From Nymphaea colorata (Eukaryota > Streptophyta > Magnoliopsida > Nymphaeales > Nymphaeaceae): a DNA stretch of 64,000 nt. The notes beneath the pieces were generated by a model. The model was given only the letters and a program-made list of their open reading frames with translations. It was not told the DNA's origin and searched no databases. Positions 44,890 through 57,171 of this stretch are shown here, piece after piece (positions within the stretch are counted from its first letter, which is position 1; each line of letters starts with the position of its first letter). Location of the stretch: contig NC_045141.1 of the NCBI RefSeq assembly GCF_008831285.2, forward strand, positions 3,427,224 to 3,491,223, in the 5' to 3' direction. The position numbers were made by a program, and so were the translations under genes.

Positions 44890-47560
44890 CATCTTTTGGT
44901 CTTTGCCTCTAAAGCGCATTCATGCTAATTGTAGCCACAATCATACCCATTCTAACCCAACCTATGTTCTTCATAAGTTCTGTCACTATCTTCAAAGTCC
45001 CAGCATATTTTAAAATCATCAACATTCATGTCTTTGCATTCTTCATTTGTGTTCTTCATAAGTTCTGTCACTAGTTTCAAAGTTCCAGCATATTTTAAAA
45101 TCATCAACATTCATGTCTTTGCATTCTTCATTTGTAACAAACAAATGTATTGGTTTTGTCTTGATGACAACTTTTCAACTATTACCTAAAATATATTCAA
45201 CGTAAAAGACTTGTCAAACTTGGGATGCCAAGACAAAAGGCTCATCTTGCATGCATCTATGATTATAATTAATGAGTGACAAACCAAACTCATCCTTTTT
45301 TAGACCTTGTAGCCCAAGAACATAGAACCATTCACATTTGAACACATATATGAATTCTCCATAATATTGCGGCTCTAATATTTTCAATAACACCATAATA
45401 AGTGAGACATACTCTTATAAGCCAAGTATCTCTAACACTTGAGAAACTCAATGTAAGCACATCTACAACATTGCTGTTTTTTATTTTTCTATTACTATTT
45501 CTCTTTTTGTACGAAAGTGGCCCACTTATAAAATATCCTTTGAACCTTCTTGTCAATCATGAGGGCCATGTGATAGTCATTTAATTTTTTCTCTCATTTC
45601 CTAAATAGATTGAACATTTGCATTGAAAATAAATAAATGCTAAAAAACCTTTCAATACAAAAAAAAAGTACAATAACGCAACATCGTCAAATATTTACGT
45701 GTTTCCTAAACCAATCTTAAAATTGGATTTTACGAATGTTTTCAACTTCACCAATGGAGACTTTCTGATGTTGACTTTTTATTTCTCTAATATGTTCTCT
45801 GCATCAACCATTAAAAATATATAGACACAAAAGAATAACATCTACTATAACCTGATATATTAAGACATTTACTTGTGAAATGGGTTGAGAGATTTGAAGT
45901 TAAATAATATATATTGATATGTCTACCGCAATGTATTGTCATTCAAAAGAAAAACATCAATCTTTCACAGAATTGAACCCTTTCTCAATTTTGTAATTAT
46001 TCCTTCCTCCATTTACTTTTATAGTAATATCACCATTTTTGTACGAATGATTCAAACATATTTTTACATTGTAAGTAATGAACACAAAATTCCATGCACT
46101 TTTCTGCTAGGTAACCTTTGGCAGTAGAACCTTTTGTGCTACTTTTATTTCAAACACAACTTTTCAACCTACTTAAAAATCCATCATCATGCAAGATCAT
46201 GATTATCAGCTATAAGCAATTTATGAAGCCATGAAATTACACTTTTAGAGTACCACTAGTAACTCCCAATAGGGTGCATCCATCAATATTGTACTGGACC
46301 ACCTAGTAATGCCTCCATTGTTAGGTGAATAGGTAAATGCAACATGATATTAAAAGATGCAAAGGAAAAGATTCTTTCTAGTAGCACAATGTAAGGGCAA
46401 TTTTTTTTTCTAACTCTTGCAATTCAGTCTCATGTAAAACTTTTGAACATAATTTCTTGAAGAAATTGCATAACATAATCACTAAACTCACATTTTTTTT
46501 TTTGGCAGTGATCTATGTAGGACAAGAAGAAGAAGTTGATGTATCAAAACATGACAGTCATGAGAGTTAAGCCCTGAAAAGTTTGTTTTCTTTAATACAC
46601 TCTGAGATATTTGAAGCGTAACCATCTGAAACTTTGATATTTTTCAACATTTTACAAAAAAACATCTTTCTCACTTTTGTGCATTGAAAAGCAAGCTCAA
46701 GGCAAATATATTATCATAGCCTTCAACTTGCACAGGTGAATGGAATATCTTATCTACATAGATTGCATATCAAGTAGGGCATATACTGTGCCTTTTGATT
46801 TTTCATTAATATTCAACAATGTCCCAATTAAGTAATCACATATATTCCTTTTGATGTGCATTATATCCAAATTATGTTGCAATATGTTATGCTCCTAAGA
46901 CATTCTAAAGTAAATACTCTTCTTCCTCCAATTATAAGGCAAATGCCATATTGGAATCTTTTGTACAAATGAACTCATAATATTTTCAACTTCATGCAGT
47001 ACCTCAGATCTAGAAAGAACAATAGGAGCATGTCTCACCTCGACAGTACCATCAATAGAGTGCATCTCAACAATATCGATGAGATATTGGCAGCCACCGT
47101 CTATGTGTCATATAACACTGCTTATTGGAGCCAATCAAACGATAAGAATTAGTTTCCATATGACTATAAGGGCAAGCTAGGTAACATTTAGTACTGCATG
47201 TATTATGTATCCTTCGATGTGTTGTATGTGTTCACAACCAACTTCCCACAATTTTTTCAACTTAACTATCAACGGTTGTAAATACTATCTCAGATTGTCA
47301 TAAATAATGAAAGCAGGAGAAAATGTTGTTTCATACACATCCAAGGATGCAAATTATCAGAACTAAAACAAATTGCTACATGCTAGTCATTGTCTTGGAA
47401 GCCATCACTTGGTAGTCTGAGTCTAACATTCCGAGGCTCTAAGGCAAACTACATGTGACGCTCATCAGAAGATTTTCATGCCAATGAATTAGCTTGATGC
47501 CTCAAATAGTTGTCTTTGTTGTGACCCTCGTCATGCCATTTCATATAAGATGTCGTCTTA
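44890..47560 (-). pseudogene. CACTA (En/Spm) TNP2-type transposase, decayed
   Basis: Read right to left, fragments follow the order of plant TNP2 proteins: a YMKWHDEGHNKDN-like start and LRHQANSLAWK near 47480-47550; EPRNVRLRLPSDGF near 47410; LHPWMCMKQ at about 47329-47355; HNLDIMHIKRNICDYLIGTL at about 46800-46880; LERIFSFASFNIMLHLPIHL and GGPVQY in the DUF4218-like part at about 46270-46390; TYYGVIENI near 45390; VFKCEWF and EPFVLASQV at 45214-45350. Many stops and frameshifts separate them. The protein would have cut and moved CACTA elements in the nucleus; this copy cannot. Its 5' end abuts LINE sequence near 47560. Confidence 0.85.
44966..45135. repeat. 85-bp tandem duplication
   Basis: gttcttcataagttctgtc starts at 44966 and 45051. 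The two copies differ at about 3-4 positions and lie over the C-terminal part of the TNP2 relic. Confidence 0.95.
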
Positions 47561-47569
47561 GATGACATA

Positions 47570-50510
47570 AAAAGTCTTTAAAGCCTTGGTATTAAAGGAT
47601 AATGCCACACCACACAGATTATACAATCTGGAGCGATGAATAGCATGCCCTTCCAAAATTCTACGCAGCCAAACAAGCCAAAATTTGTGGTTAGAAGCCG
47701 AAAAGATGTTCAGGTTAGTTTTTGGCAATATAAGGACATAAGACTTCATCTAGCATGTCAAAACCAGCTTTAGGAACGTCACCCTGAATCATTCTATGTG
47801 TGTATAAAACATCATCACTACTGCCTTGCCTAATAGCAAAGACCACCACCTAACCTCCCCTTCTACACCGAAAGGCCACCAAATGACATATATCCTTATG
47901 TGGGATCCTTGGCCAATCATCCACCACAACACACCCAAAAAATTAGTCATGCCTCAAGCTCCTTGCGGTCCCTAAAGTTTTCTTTAAACCTAAGCAGGAA
48001 ACGCTCGACACAATTTGCCCAAATTTGTCTAGCAGTGTGCTTAATCTGAACTATCTCGTTGTTATGGACCCGAGCATTTCTGGCCATCTAAAGATTCCAG
48101 ATTGCGGTTTGGAAGCAAACCCACCAGCATCGCATCAACCAACCTCTTTTAAAACTAGAGTAGTACCACCACTTGAGCTCCATAATGAAATTCCAATGAG
48201 GAATTCTCCTTTTACCAAACTTACTGCAGATTGTCAACACCTTAACCACAACATGACAATCGAAGAGCACATGAGCTGCATCCTCGACATGTTTGTGGCG
48301 ACATATACTGACCACAGTGAACCCTCTTGCATAAAGCCTGCCCTGATTTTGGAGTTTGCCATGGCTAACAATATAACAAAACCAGCTCGCAAGGGGGCAC
48401 AATCCGTGTTCCGCACCCAAGACCTCCACCTATCCTCTGGGCACTTATCCCTAACATACTCCCATATCTGAGCACATTTAATTTGGCCTGTCGGCCTCCC
48501 TTGAACAAGCAGAAAGTCCGACTATTAGTTAGACTCATGACAACACGACCGAGTCAATGCATCCTGGTTTGAACGAATTTTTGAGTTGTAGGTGTCGAAA
48601 GCGCCATATCCTGAATGGAATGATTGAATAAAGGGTGGAATAGGTCAAACTCTTATGCAGTCAGGTGGTTTTTGATGCAGATGGACCTGTCCGACCAAAA
48701 AATGATGTTCCCCTCTCCTACCCTCCAAGTCACTTGATTCTGAATAGCAGCACTCCATCCTGCGAGAAGGCCCTTCATGAACTAGGAGCTACATCGGATG
48801 CTCTTTTTTTACCGCAAGGAATTATTGTCATTTAAATACTTGCTCCTACTAAATTTCACCCATTTCCCCTTCTTTCTACAAATCAAGGCTAGATGAGCCA
48901 AATGAGCTTTGCCCATCATATGGAAGTCCTTGATGCCAACACCCCTTCCGTAAGAGAACAACATATTATGCTCCAAGCAAGAAGATGGTTCGCTTTGGCC
49001 TTTGTCCACGTTTTCCATGGAAATTTGGCCATCAAAGATTGATTTGGTTCGACATCTCCGCAGGCAACTGGAACACTGAGACGCAATATCTCACCAAACT
49101 AACAATGGCATGATTTAGAAGGTAGAGTCGTCTTCAATAGGATAGAAGTTTAGTCTTTCAACCTGCAAGCCTCTTGGTAATTTTTTTTTCACCAAGTCTA
49201 CGTAGCTCACTAATGTTAGCCGCCCGATGAAAATGGGCAATCCAAGATATCGTTCTGGGAGTTCACTGACCTGCAAACCAAGGAAGGACCTAACTCTCTG
49301 CGTTTGTTACTTGTCCAAATTTAAAGGGATGATGGAACACTTATGGGCATTAATTCTGAGTCTCGCGTGCCAGCCCAGGTTAGTTAAGAGCTCTCCTGAA
49401 TTGAGATCGATAAGAGAATGTCATCAGCAAAACGGTGCATATACCTAGGCATTGAGTACCTCTAGCAAACCAAGCAGTAAGGATACTCTGCCTAGTTTTG
49501 TTCACCAAGCCTCTAAACACCATCTCCATGATAGTGTTAAAAAGATAGGATCATAGGAGGTGAGGGGATCCCCTTACCATAGGACCCTTTTAAGGTCAAA
49601 TAGCTACCAACTCGCCCATTGATTATAATAGTGGCTGAGGTTGAGGATACACATTTCAAATTTTGTTTTAACAAAGTACAATCAAACCCCAACTGGAGCA
49701 AGGATTTTTTTTTTCAGGAATCTCCAGTTAACCCGATCATCAGCCTTGGAAAGATCGAGTTCCAGGCAAACTGCACCTCTATTATAGGACTGTAGACTGT
49801 GCATAACTTCATGGGCAAAAATAAGATTCTCCCGAATGTGACGATTGGGTAAGAAACCAACCTGCTCAGGCCCAATGATTCTGCCAAGGATACCCTTCAT
49901 GCGGTAGACAATGATCTTAGTAATAAACTTGAAAATTCTGTTGCAGAGAGCAACAGACTTATACTCCCCAAAGGAGTGGACTCCATCTCCTTTGGGGATA
50001 GGTGTGATGATAGTTCTGTTAACCTTCTTGAGAAGTTTACATGTACGGAAGAAGTATTTGACTACTAAGCACACTGACTGCCTCACAATATCCTAATTAA
50101 GTTGAAAAAGGAAGTCAGGAAGCCGTCGACTGCTGGTGGACTGTAACCATTATCGGTAGAAACTGCTTCTTGGATCTACTCATTTGTGACGGGTCTATGG
50201 AGAGCAGTGTTCTCTTCCTCCAATACACACAGCCCATCAGCAAGGTCGTTGAAGAGAGTCCTGTCTCCTTCGACTCCAAGAAGGTATTGGAAGAATTGTT
50301 CACCGGCCTCTAGAATCCAATCTTGGTCCCTGATTGTACTACCATTCACATCCACCTTAGAAATGAAATTCTTTATGCGAAGAGTGTGAGCAATAACTTG
50401 GAAATAAGCGGTAATCTGGTCTTTTTCTTTGAGCCAGTGTACTCTCGACTTCTGCCTCCACCTGCACTCTTCTTCAAGGGTATCATTGAATTCCTCTCTA
50501 AGCATTCTTT
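47570..50510 (-). pseudogene. LINE (L1-like) retrotransposon ORF2 relic
   Basis: Read right to left: the linker before the RT at 50176-50505 (EEECRWRQKSRVHWLKEKD, matching the WRQKSRxxWLKxGD motif of plant L1 elements); reverse transcriptase at about 49400-50086 (TPIPKGDGV, GPEQVGFLPNRHIREN, ELDLSKADD); the catalytic FADD at 49420-49431; a post-RT segment around 48809-49018 (GRGVGIKDFHMMGKAHLA); a zf-RVT region at about 48230-48430 (EDAAHVLFDCH); and RNase H-like traces (VVVFAIRQGSS) near 47850. The endonuclease part is not seen, so the relic is 5'-truncated, as is common for LINEs. Frames change many times, so it is inactive. No poly-A tail was found at its 3' side. Confidence 0.85.
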
Positions 50511-50740
50511 CAATTTGCTCGTTGATAATGCCCCCAAAGTCCTGAACCTACTGAAGATTGTTAATTTTCTCAATAAGATTGATTGTGTGCTACACCATTC
50601 GGCCCAGATGGTGCATCTGCCCTATGAGAGAGCGCTTCTAGTGAGCTCCAGCTTCCTGACTAGTTGGATCATGGGACACCCGGTCACCATATTGTGATAA
50701 TATTGAGTTATTACCCTGTGAAATATTTTCTTATATTTCG

Positions 50741-51330
50741 AAAATATTGTTGGCAAGCTCAGCTAGTTGACTCAAGAATCACCCGAATCGGCTCGAATCA
50801 TTCTCTCACTGGGTCACGAGTCAAGACCCAATCAAGTTTGCACCAAAGCTTGAGCCACTCGGCCAAAAATTTGCCGACTCACTGGATCGATGACTCGGAT
50901 CGGGATTGCTCGAGTTTGGCTCTAATCGCTTTATGGTGTAAAAATCCATTTTAATTCATATGTTCTTAACCATCTTTTGCTTGTTTCTTTCTTTCTTGAG
51001 AGCTTTTATCTGGTATGTGAAATGAATACTAGCCAAACCATCCAGACACCCTCGAAGAATTAGGTGGTTGGTATATATATATATATATATAGAAAAGCTA
51101 AGCAAGTGTTCTTAGATTCATGACCACTTTCATAATTAGAGTTGGTACCAAATCATAATCACGATCATGCTGTTCCATGCTGTGTGTGGAGGGAATAGAC
51201 TACACAACATGATTGTAGGAAAAATACACTATAAAAACTTACAACCCGACACAACCGAGTTGCCGAGTCATCTCATTGACCTGGTCGTCTACTGGTCTGA
51301 GTCTAATTCCTAGGCTTGTCAACTACGGAA
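50741..51330. other. ACTCG-rich repeat-like patches
   Basis: 50755-50930 and 51245-51305 are rich in gactcg, ctcggc and gagtc words on both strands, like degenerate non-autonomous elements, with an (AT)n run at 51072-51090 between them. No clear ends or duplication. Confidence 0.35.
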
Positions 51331-51622
51331 AATATCATGAGATTCTCTCACTAAAGACATTCTATCTTGTTTTGGCTAAATAGCTACAATATTTTCAAAA
51401 TACTATTAATATCTATTATTACGTTTTGGCTATGTTATAGTTGCAGTGTTTACAAGTGCAGTTCCGAAGATTGTTGGATACTTTGAACATGAAGTTGCTT
51501 TTTCAAGACAAATTTCTTGTTTTCTCCATTAGACTTAAATTCTTATATTGATGTAGCATAGTTGATGATCCAGACAAACATTACTCTCTCATTGGTTTTT
51601 GTTACGTTTAGATGACATTTAA

Positions 51623-51643
51623 CCCCCCCCCCCCCCCCCCCCC
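51623..51643. repeat. Poly-C tract (21)
   Basis: Uninterrupted run of 21 C. Confidence 0.96.
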
Positions 51644-51649
51644 TTTTGT

Positions 51650-53150
51650 GCAAATGCATGAAAGTATAGCATTTTCATTAATAAAGACAAAACACATTGC
51701 CTATGATGATATTTGTAGAGATAATTTGGACGATGTGTTTCCTTGAAGACATGAAAATTCACCCCATGCTAAGTCGAAGCTTAGGTGAAAACAAAAGCAT
51801 AATTTGCCATATAGAGGACCTTCTTTCATGAACAATCTAAACATATGAGATAGACTGGCATTCCATTTTGAAAAGTTGATGAGGAAGAATACTAAATTGC
51901 CCCATTTGTACATGAATATCAGTTTCCTGATTTTTTATAAAAGCTTAGGGAGCATTCTGATTGGCCTTCATCTATTCTGTTCTAAGATCATCAAGATTTG
52001 AGATCCACGTGTAGTGTGTGGCATGTGTGTCTACAAATATTGCTATTTCTTCTTTTGTCATAAATTTATTTTTCATTTAAAGTTTTTTTGCCTAAAGGCA
52101 TTATCTTCATCATAGGATGACTTTCTTCCAATGATATAAGTCGTTACCGTGAGTTTCCTAACAGCTAGAATGGCCCCTCGCTTTTATACGTTAGGGGCAT
52201 TTTGCACATTCTTTGTTATGCTTGTTTTTAGCGTTCCACCAATAATTTGTGTGATCTAAATGTTCTGCTTTATAGATATGATAGTCACAAATGTCGTTTG
52301 CACGTTTTGAAACGGTTAGGTTTTTCTCGGGTATAATACAGCTAACTTAAAAAAATATGGTAAAATTTAAAACAAAAATCTTAAAATTAGGAAAAAATAA
52401 AATAAATGAGAAACTGACAAGACAACATAAAAAATAAAGATATAAGAAACAAATAAAAATTAGAAAATAAAAACAACAGTTTGACATTAAAAAAACATAA
52501 AAAAATGCCTAAAATGAAACAAACTGGGAAAAACGTGTTCCAAACACACTTTTTTTTTGGTGCTCTTTAAAAAAAAAAACGGTGTGTTTCGCCATTTTAT
52601 GTTCTTTTCCGAAACAACACATTTTTTTGTGACTATGGACTATATACCTTGTCAATAGTATTTGCCTTGTGTGTGAGAGTTTTCTTTTTAACTTGAGTTA
52701 CCTGAGAGGCTGTCACCTTATTCTTGAAGAACCAACTATCGTCATCCTCTTAGAGCATTACATTGATCACATCTGTAAGGTTAGCTTTGTGAAAATCATA
52801 TGCAAAAAATGAAGTTCATCAAAAGATGTCTAGGTGTCATGGCAGGTATATCGATGAAATGAGTTTCAATCAGCAATATCAGTTCTTCATTCTTGACTCC
52901 TTGAAAGATGATAGGGTGTGAAAGGTAAGCACTAGCTGCTTAAGCTTCCGTGATTTAGTCCAGCGGTATCTTGAAGGTTTGCTGTATGTGGATATTGTCT
53001 TTTTAAGCTTAGTCAAAGATTCATTACTTGATTTGGTAAACTACTGTACCACAAACAAGAAAATGACCAAGCAAGACCCAAAGGGCAACGCATAGAAAAA
53101 AAAAACAATGAAAAGAAAAAAAAATCCTAATGCAAATCAAGAGGACCAAA
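51650..53150. other. AT-rich spacer upstream of the FRS gene
   Basis: No recognisable gene; A-rich runs at 52330-52520 and 53095-53135. Confidence 0.5.
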
Positions 53151-53550
53151 AGATGCTATAAGGTTATTCTAGGAGAACCTTACATGCGTGTGTGTGCTTA
53201 TTATCCAAGTGCATACTTTTTCAAGAGCCACCATGCTGTGCATCTCATACTTGCCTCCACACGGAAATCCCGGTTATTGTCCTCTTAACATAAGTTTTAA
53301 AGGGAAACATCACCTTTTTCTTCTCTTTCTCATATTTGGATGAATCAACATGTGGAAGAAAAGAAGCACAGAGAAGAAAAAAGTTAGCAATGGAAATTGG
53401 AACGATCGAAAGATGCCTGAGGGCCATTGCAGGAGAACCCTATATGGGTCCGTGTGTCACAGGATATAGTTTTTCGAGATTAAACTTGTTCGGCATGACA
53501 TACTTGTCTCCATTATTGAAATCCGTGCTATATCGGTGTTATTGTGCATT
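53140..53550. repeat. Diverged direct duplication, about 260-bp spacing
   Basis: The string aaaagatgctataagg...aggagaaccttacatg...catacttgcctcca...aaatcccggttattgt at 53148-53280 recurs in diverged form (gaaagatgcctgaggg...aggagaaccctatatg...catacttgtctcca...aaatccgtgctatatc) at 53408-53545. Confidence 0.7.
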
Positions 53551-53569
53551 TTGCCCGACCAAAAGCCAA

Positions 53570-54109
53570 AGGTTGTTTTGATAACCCCAGACCTAAGACC
53601 CGAGGCTGATTTCAGATCCTTGGATCTTAGATCCGTGGTTCTGAAATTGGAGGTTTTGCGAAATCGCGTTTGATATTGGTTTTCTCCCTCTCTCTCCCCC
53701 TCTCTCTCTCACACCCGAAAGAGCAGGTCCGGTATCGCGACTCTCTCCGGTGAACTCCAGCGGGCCATGGCGTCCCTTATAAGGTCTCTCTCTCTCTCTC
53801 TCTCTTACACAACCGGTAGAAAACGAGTTCTCGGAGACCATCGATCTTGCTGGGAAAAGAGGGTTTCAGAGCCTTCTCTGTCCAGCTAGAAAAGGGCTTC
53901 GAAGCCCTTTTTTACAGCCCCTCTTTATCTGCTGCTGGGGAAGGAGAAAAACGACAGCTCAAAGCCCTCCGGTTCTCGCCGGAAAAGAGGGCACTTTTTC
54001 CGGCGCAAATCAGAAATCGACGGATTTTTATGATTATAAGTTTGATAGAGTTAAGGATTGCTCATCAGATCCGAGGTTGGACCTGATATTCTCAGCTATC
54101 AAACGCAAC
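53570..54109. mobile_element. Candidate MITE-like inverted-repeat segment upstream of the FRS gene
   Basis: Left aggttgttttgataac (about 53570) and the reverse complement of the right end, aggttgcgtttgatagc (about 54094-54110), are similar. Further inside, the left side has a second gcgtttgata word near 53665. The interior is unusually GC- and CT-rich, with a (TC)n run at 53786-53804 and a perfect 22-base palindrome at 53890-53911. No target duplication was found. Alternatively this is simply the GC-rich promoter and first exon of the FRS gene. Confidence 0.35.
53786..53804. repeat. (TC)n microsatellite
   Basis: CT-rich run in the putative FRS promoter/5'-UTR region. Confidence 0.9.
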
Positions 54110-54450
54110 CTAAGTTCTAGGAGAACACCAGCTCTTGCTTCTCTTTCTCACATTTGGACATTGTGGTTCGTGATGTTTGTTTCTTTCATGTTACTGTTCC
54201 TTTTATCTTTCGAAAGTTATTCTGGCTATCCTTTTCTTGACAGTTCTATTCTTGCTATCTTTTATTGCATTGGGGATTAGTGATTTTTGTTTAGCAATTT
54301 CATGGAAGAAGTCTGCATGGGTTTGCTGAGCTTGTTAACTATTTTATTTTCTATATCCATATGTCAAAATCAAGCTGTATATTGATATATTTTTGAAATT
54401 TCCCGAACTTGTAGACTATTAAATGAAGGATAAAAAGAGGTTTTTTGATT
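54110..54450 (+). other. Probable 5'-UTR or 5'-UTR intron of the FRS gene
   Basis: T-rich DNA between the GC-rich segment and the ATG. A cttgtag at about 54407-54413 could be a splice acceptor, but no donor can be fixed without transcripts. No in-frame coding sequence joins the main frame. Confidence 0.4.
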
Positions 54451-57171
54451 ATGGAATGCGATGAAATGGACCAAATTATTGTTGAGGAAGGGGAAAATGC
54501 ACCTTGCTTATCGGGCTTGGAATCTCATATGGAGGAAGCAGAAGGCATGGAGCCTCATATAGATGAAGCAGCCAAGGATGCTACCATGGACCTCAATATG
54601 GTTGAAGGAACCAAATCCACCAATATGAACCCTAGTGCAGATCAAACAGCTGTTGGTAATATGAACGATGACCCTGCTAGCAAAGAGCTTGTTACAGCAG
54701 GAGAAGATGCCACTATGGAGCCTGTTCTTGGAATGAGCTTTGACAGTTACGCTGAGGCAGAAAAGTTTTACTATGATTATGCTAAACATGTGGGATTTGG
54801 CACTAGAATAAAATCAACTAGCCGTTCAAAGAAAACAAAAGAGATTAATCATGTGGTGATATGCTGCAATAAAGAAGGTTTTAAGGCACCAAAAAGATTT
54901 ACAGCCTATTCAAAGCCAATAACAAGGATTGGTTGCGATGCAATGGTGAGAGTTAAGCAAAACTCTTCAAAGAAGTGGGTAGTGACCGAACTCCACCTTC
55001 CCCACAATCATGTTTGTTACCCAAACATGGCAAGACGGTACAAATCGCATCATCACTACTTGGACTCTGGAGGTAAAAAATTTAAGATGAGGGGAAAGAA
55101 GGATCAGAAATCGGGGAAGAAGGCAAATCAGTCTGTTAATACACTATTCATAGCTCCAAGATTTTATCCACAATTTCCCTTTGTTCAACAGGTTCTAATG
55201 CAACAGCAACAGTTAGCTTTTGCTCAACAGCATCAGCCACAACAGCAACAGATGATGTTTGGGCAGCAAGAGAGCTTACCTTCTGAACAGCAAGGCCCAA
55301 GGCATCTGAAGCTTGGGAAAGGAGATCTGGAAATGGTTCATCTATTTTTTGAGCGTATGCAGTTGAAAAACAAATGCTTTCATTACATGGTGGATGTGGA
55401 CAGCGAAGGAAAATTAAGAAATGTGTTCTGGGCAGATGCCAAGTCCAGAGCAGCATTTGAGTATTTTGGAGATGTTATTATGCTAGATACGACGAGTTTG
55501 GTAAGTAGATATGACTTGCCTCTTGTTACATTTGTTGGAGCTAACCACCATGGTCAGTCTGTCTTGCTGGGCTGCGGCCTGCTTGCAGATGAGTCAGTTG
55601 AGTCATTTACTTGGCTTTTAAAATCTTGGGTTGAGTGTATGTCAGGGCGTTTCCCAAATGCCATTGTCACCGATGAGTGTCAGGCTATACAAGCAGCAGT
55701 TGGTGAGGTCTTTCCAAAAGCGCACCATCGTCTATGTTTGTGGCACATCATGGAAAAGATCCCAACAAAGTTGAGAGGATTAAGTGACTATAAAGCCATT
55801 AAGAAAGCACTTAAGAAGGCAGTTTATGATTCTTTAAGATCTGACGAATTTGAGAGATCTTGGAAAGAGGTAATTGACACATATAAGCTTGAGGATAATC
55901 AATGGCTCAGTTCATTGTATGAACTCCGTCATCAATGGGCTCCAGTTTTCATAAAGGATATTTTCTATGCTGGAATGTCTACTTCCCGGCGTGGTGAGAA
56001 GTTCAATGCTTTCTTTGATGGATATGTGTATTCAAACACTTCTTTCAAGGAGTTTGCTGAGAAGTATGAGATGGTTCTTAAGAAGAAATACAATGAGGAG
56101 GCTCAAGCTGATTTTGACTCATACAATAAGGTGCCAGTCATGAGGACTCATCTTTGTTATGAAAGTCAACTTGCTAAGGTGTATTCTGGAGAAATATTTG
56201 TACTATTCCAGGAGGAGGTCTATGGAACATTTGATTGTTACAACATTGAACGTACTAAAATAGATGGGCATTGTTCTACTTATATCCTTAAAGAGCGTGT
56301 TTTTGACAAGGATGGCAATATCGTGGGTTCAAAGGAGTTTGAAGTTATGGCAAGTGAGCCTGCAGCTGAAGTTCAATGCCTCTGTCGTCTGTTTCAATAT
56401 AAAGGTTTCTTATGCAGGCATGCATTGTATGTTCTTAACCATATAGGTGTGCATGAGATCCCAAACCATTATATTCTGCCTCGCTGGAGGAAGGACTTCA
56501 AACGGATACATGCTTTACAAAATCATTCTGACATTGTGGTGCCCATTAGTGAAGCACAACGGTATGACAACTTGTATCAGATGTTTATTCATCTTGTGGA
56601 GGAGGGTTCTTTATCAGTGGACCACTATAAAGTTGCAGTTAGAGGAATTGCAGAACTTGTGGAAAAGATTCTGTATGGGGCAGAGAGTCATAATGGATTT
56701 GTTGGCAACTATACTGACAATTCTATTGATGGGAATCAATACAATGAAGTCAATCTGACATTTACACCCATGATGAATTCATGTGTTATGAATGATCCTT
56801 TGAGGGTTTCATGGCCATTTCACCTGGATGATGGAATCTATGGTTCTGTGGAGACCAACACAAGCAATAAAAAGAGATGCAGCAAATGTGGGAAGCTTGG
56901 TCACAACAAAAAGACATGCAAAGAGGTTGGTTTACTAATTTCACTTCTACTGAATATCTAGTGATTAAACATGAGACTGACGTAAGGTGCATTTATTGTC
57001 ATCGTGTAGATAAAACAAGAAATTAGGTGTTGATTACTTTATTCTCAATGATCAGTAATTTTTTCCTGACGATGCCATTACAGTATTTTGCTCTAAAAAG
57101 TTAATGGTGTTTACATTTTTGAGCAGGTAACCGAATCTCCTTTGTCTGAAGGTTTCCTATCACAAGGTTAG
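54451..57171 (+). CDS. FAR1-RELATED SEQUENCE (FRS/FHY3) family transcription factor
   Basis: A domesticated MULE transposase acting as a nuclear DNA-binding regulator; in Arabidopsis FHY3 and FAR1 drive phytochrome-A light signalling. The start is the ATG at 54451 (MECDEMDQ). Exon 1 runs to 56925 (825 codons). A GT-AG intron, 56926-57126, joins in frame to a short exon ending TAG at 57169-57171, for 839 residues, normal for the family. Domains: acidic N-terminus; FAR1 zinc-binding domain at about 93-190 with C138, C162, H185, H187; Gln-rich linker at about 246-290; MULE transposase-like domain with D346, D408 and probably E468; SWIM finger C643-x-C645-x9-C655-x-H657; C-terminal CCHC knuckle C810, C813, H818, C823. 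If the intron is retained, the protein ends at 56961 with 11 different residues. The coding frame is uninterrupted, unlike every transposase nearby. The precise FRS member cannot be decided here. Confidence 0.95.
56926..57126 (+). other. Intron of the FRS gene
   Basis: Begins gttggt after aaagag and ends ttgagcag. Removing it keeps the frame and extends the protein by 14 residues (VTESPLSEGFLSQG). Confidence 0.75.

Noticed and set aside
54445-54450. Upstream start of the FRS frame at a TTG codon
   Set aside because: Plant genes normally start at ATG; the first ATG in frame is at 54451.
54508-54789. Minus-strand frame opposite the FRS gene
   Set aside because: Antisense shadow of the FRS coding frame.
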